From contig NZ_KE159568.1 of the NCBI RefSeq assembly GCF_000403845.2, positions 944,796 through 1,008,795 of the forward strand: DNA of 64,000 nt, in the 5' to 3' direction. The translations under genes were made by a program, and so were the position numbers. The DNA comes from Eubacterium sp. 14-2 (GTDB lineage: Bacteria; Bacillota; Clostridia; Lachnospirales; Lachnospiraceae). Positions 62,551-64,000 of the stretch are shown piece by piece; the first letter of the stretch is position 1, and each line of letters starts with the position of its first letter. The notes beneath the pieces are model-generated. The model was not told where the DNA came from. It did no database searches and saw only the letters and a program-made list of their open reading frames with translations.

Positions 62551-63534
62551 CTACACCACTTTGTAGAGCTCATCGGTTTTGGGCGGCTCCAGAAATCTTT
62601 TCTCTTCTTCATTGAACAGAATGCGGTCGTTGCCGGATACTGCCTTGCCGATGACTGCTCCGTGAATCCCCTGTTTTTCCAGTTCTCTCATCAGCATGTT
62701 TCCATCCGGCGAAGCCATCAGCATACATCCGCTGGAAATCAGCTCATAGGGATTTATATTAAAAAATTCACAGATTTCTATGGTTTCCTGTTTCACAGGT
62801 ATTTTTTTCAAATCTATTTCCAGTCCGACGCCGGAGCTTTCCGCCAGTTCCCAGAGGGCGCCGAAAATCCCTCCCTCAGTCACATCATGCATGGCGCTGA
62901 CGCCGGACTTGACGGCCGCTGCGGCCTCCGGCAGTACCGACAGATAACAGTCAAATTCCTGGGCTGTTTTCACCAGCGCCGCAGGATACCGGTTCAGCAG
63001 CTCCGTTTCCTTTTCCTTTGCAATGATGGAGGTTCCTTCCAGCCCAATCCATTTGCTGACCAGTATATCATCTCCCGGCCGGGCTCCTGCTGTAGACACC
63101 AGTTTTCCCGTTTTTGCCTTTCCCACGCCGCAGACGTTTACTAGGGGCTGGCGGACAGCTCTGGTAACTTCCGTATGCCCTCCCATAATCTGCACCTTTG
63201 CCTGGGCGCAGACAACCTCCATCTGGCCCATAATCTTTTTCAGTTCTCCTTCTTCAGATTCTTCCGGAAGAAGAATGGTGAGCATTACCCCTATGGGCTC
63301 TGCCCCTGCGGAAGCCAGATCATTCATGGTAATATGAATGGCAAGATTTCCAATATCTGTGGCAGTTCCCGTTATGGGATCTGTGGAAATCACAAACACC
63401 TCATCTTCTGCCAGCTTCACAGCAGCGCAGTCCTCTCCCACGCCGGCTCCCAACACAACTTCTTCCCGCTTTGTATGGATTTGTTTCAATACGGAACGTT
63501 TCAATACGCTTTCCGGAATCTTTCCTGTTTTCAT
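62551..63534 (-). CDS. AIR synthase-related protein (HypE/ThiL-like)
   Basis: A 327-residue protein of the PurM/HypE/SelD/ThiL superfamily (VVLGAGVGEDCAAVKLAEDE, TDPITGTATDIGNLAIHITM, ASAGAEPIGVMLTILLPE, MHDVTEGGIFGALWELAESS). It lacks the C-terminal Cys of HypE, ending ELYKVV, so it is not a carbamoyl carrier. ATP-dependent chemistry is likely; substrate unknown. First gene of the operon, 13 bases before lrp. Confidence 0.88.
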   Translation of the reverse strand: MKTGKIPESVLKRSVLKQIHTKREEVVLGAGVGEDCAAVKLAEDEVFVISTDPITGTATDIGNLAIHITMNDLASAGAEPIGVMLTILLPEESEEGELKKIMGQMEVVCAQAKVQIMGGHTEVTRAVRQPLVNVCGVGKAKTGKLVSTAGARPGDDILVSKWIGLEGTSIIAKEKETELLNRYPAALVKTAQEFDCYLSVLPEAAAAVKSGVSAMHDVTEGGIFGALWELAESSGVGLEIDLKKIPVKQETIEICEFFNINPYELISSGCMLMASPDGNMLMRELEKQGIHGAVIGKAVSGNDRILFNEEEKRFLEPPKTDELYKVV

Positions 63535-63555
63535 GTCCTCAACCCTTCTGACTAC

Positions 63556-63589
63556 GATAAGGCTGTCTCACTACTGAAACAGCCTTATC
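63556..63589. terminator. Terminator between the tail-end gene and the AIR synthase-like gene
   Basis: GATAAGGCTGT (63556-63566) and ACAGCCTTATC (63579-63589), perfect 11-bp stem, 12-base loop, T-rich on the right. Confidence 0.7.
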
Positions 63590-63609
63590 TTTCTCTCTTC
63601 TATAACCGA

Positions 63610-64000
63610 TTATTCTTCGTCGTCCCCGGTATCATCATCTTTTCCGTCGTCTCCGCCATCATCGTCATTTTTTTCTTTGTCTTTATCCTTGTCTTTATCT
63701 TTGTCCTTGTCTTTATCTTCGTCTTTGTCTTTATCTTTGTCCTTGTCTTTATCCTTGTTCTTTTCCTGTTCCTGCTGGGCTGCCGCTGCCGCCGCTGCAT
63801 CAGCCTCTGCCTGCTGCTGGGCCGCCACTGCTGCATCGTTCCACTGGGCTGCCGCCGCATTGATGGCGCCTTCATCCTGAGAACCAATGGCCGCGTTCAT
63901 GGCATTCACCGCATCGGGACTGGCGGAAGCTGTCCCCACTGCCACAATTCTGGGAGAAGGTTTATAGGTGCTCTTGTTGAATATTTCCCGGCTCTGCTCC
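63610..64000 (-). CDS. Protein with Ala/Gln-rich segment and Lys-Asp repeat tail, 5' end outside window
   Basis: At least 130 codons, open through the right edge. The visible start reads EQSREIFNKSTYKPSPRIVA, then AVGTASASPDAVNAMNAAIG, an Ala/Gln helix, and a tail of about 17 Lys-Asp pairs ending in GDDGKDDDTGDDEE. The repeat is made of six-base units (GACAAR), prone to slippage. The acidic tail suggests Ca binding or a surface/secreted protein, but the N-terminus is missing, so no function is assigned. Confidence 0.7.
   Translation of the reverse strand, partial: EQSREIFNKSTYKPSPRIVAVGTASASPDAVNAMNAAIGSQDEGAINAAAAQWNDAAVAAQQQAEADAAAAAAAQQEQEKNKDKDKDKDKDKDEDKDKDKDKDKDKDKEKNDDDGGDDGKDDDTGDDEE

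Noticed and set aside
63677-63880. Ser-Leu repeat frame on the plus strand
   Set aside because: It is the antisense reading of the Lys-Asp repeat tail.

Overview
The window looks like chromosomal DNA of an anaerobic Firmicute of the class Clostridia, most likely Lachnospiraceae. The evidence is a split transketolase with a TalC-type transaldolase, a DUF6465 protein, an FeFe-hydrogenase-like iron-sulfur protein, the ecfA1-ecfA2-ecfT-truA / rplM-rpsI neighbourhood, Bce-type sensory and transport genes, a yce/ter locus, and strong AGGAGG-type ribosome binding sites. Backbone genes have moderate GC. Several stretches are clearly more AT-rich and hold mobile or defence-type genes. I saw no rRNA, tRNA or CRISPR array.

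Layout. 1-6.5 kb: end of an integrative element or its remnant (large serine recombinase running off the left edge, two sigma-like proteins) with cargo of two radical SAM paralogues facing an HxlR regulator, then an AraC regulator and a cupin. 6.5-10.8 kb: AT-rich island with a self-contained operon of four small winged-helix paralogues plus a PD-(D/E)XK nuclease, then a DUF1016 nuclease and a TnpV gene. 11-17.4 kb: Bce-type ABC transporter with an operon of REC-alarmone synthetase fusion, response regulator and histidine kinase. 17.6-21.4 kb: DUF6465, an HPr-like protein without the catalytic His, a CDF cation exporter and a purine permease behind a structured leader. 21.5-28.6 kb: accessory island with acetyltransferases, a methyltransferase, a CptIN-like type III toxin-antitoxin system, paired Xre repressors, TnpV, a broken KilA-N gene and a RelE/Phd pair.

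28.9-42.9 kb: a large Ter stress-response locus (Ca-type P-ATPase, two TerD, TelA, YceG-like protein, rhomboid, a YceG-like/trypsin fusion, CitE-like lyase, StiP-Pelota protein, PRTase-TRSP, HAD). 43-46.8 kb: transketolase halves, transaldolase and the hydrogenase-like protein. 47-50.5 kb: marR-MATE operon whose probable promoter and operators are cut off from it by an IS110 element carrying a candidate bridge RNA. 51.3-54.1 kb: three small single-system cassettes (Abi, epsilon/zeta-like remnant, DUF4160/DUF2442) stacked at the 3' end of rpsI and separated by a conserved, exactly spaced repeat. 54-64 kb: rpsI-rplM, a chemotaxis receptor, and an eight-gene operon from an AIR-synthase-like protein through lrp, an aminotransferase, trmL and the ECF module to truA.

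The two observations most likely to be new are the att-like cassette array behind rpsI and the winged-helix/nuclease operon at 6.5-8.9 kb.
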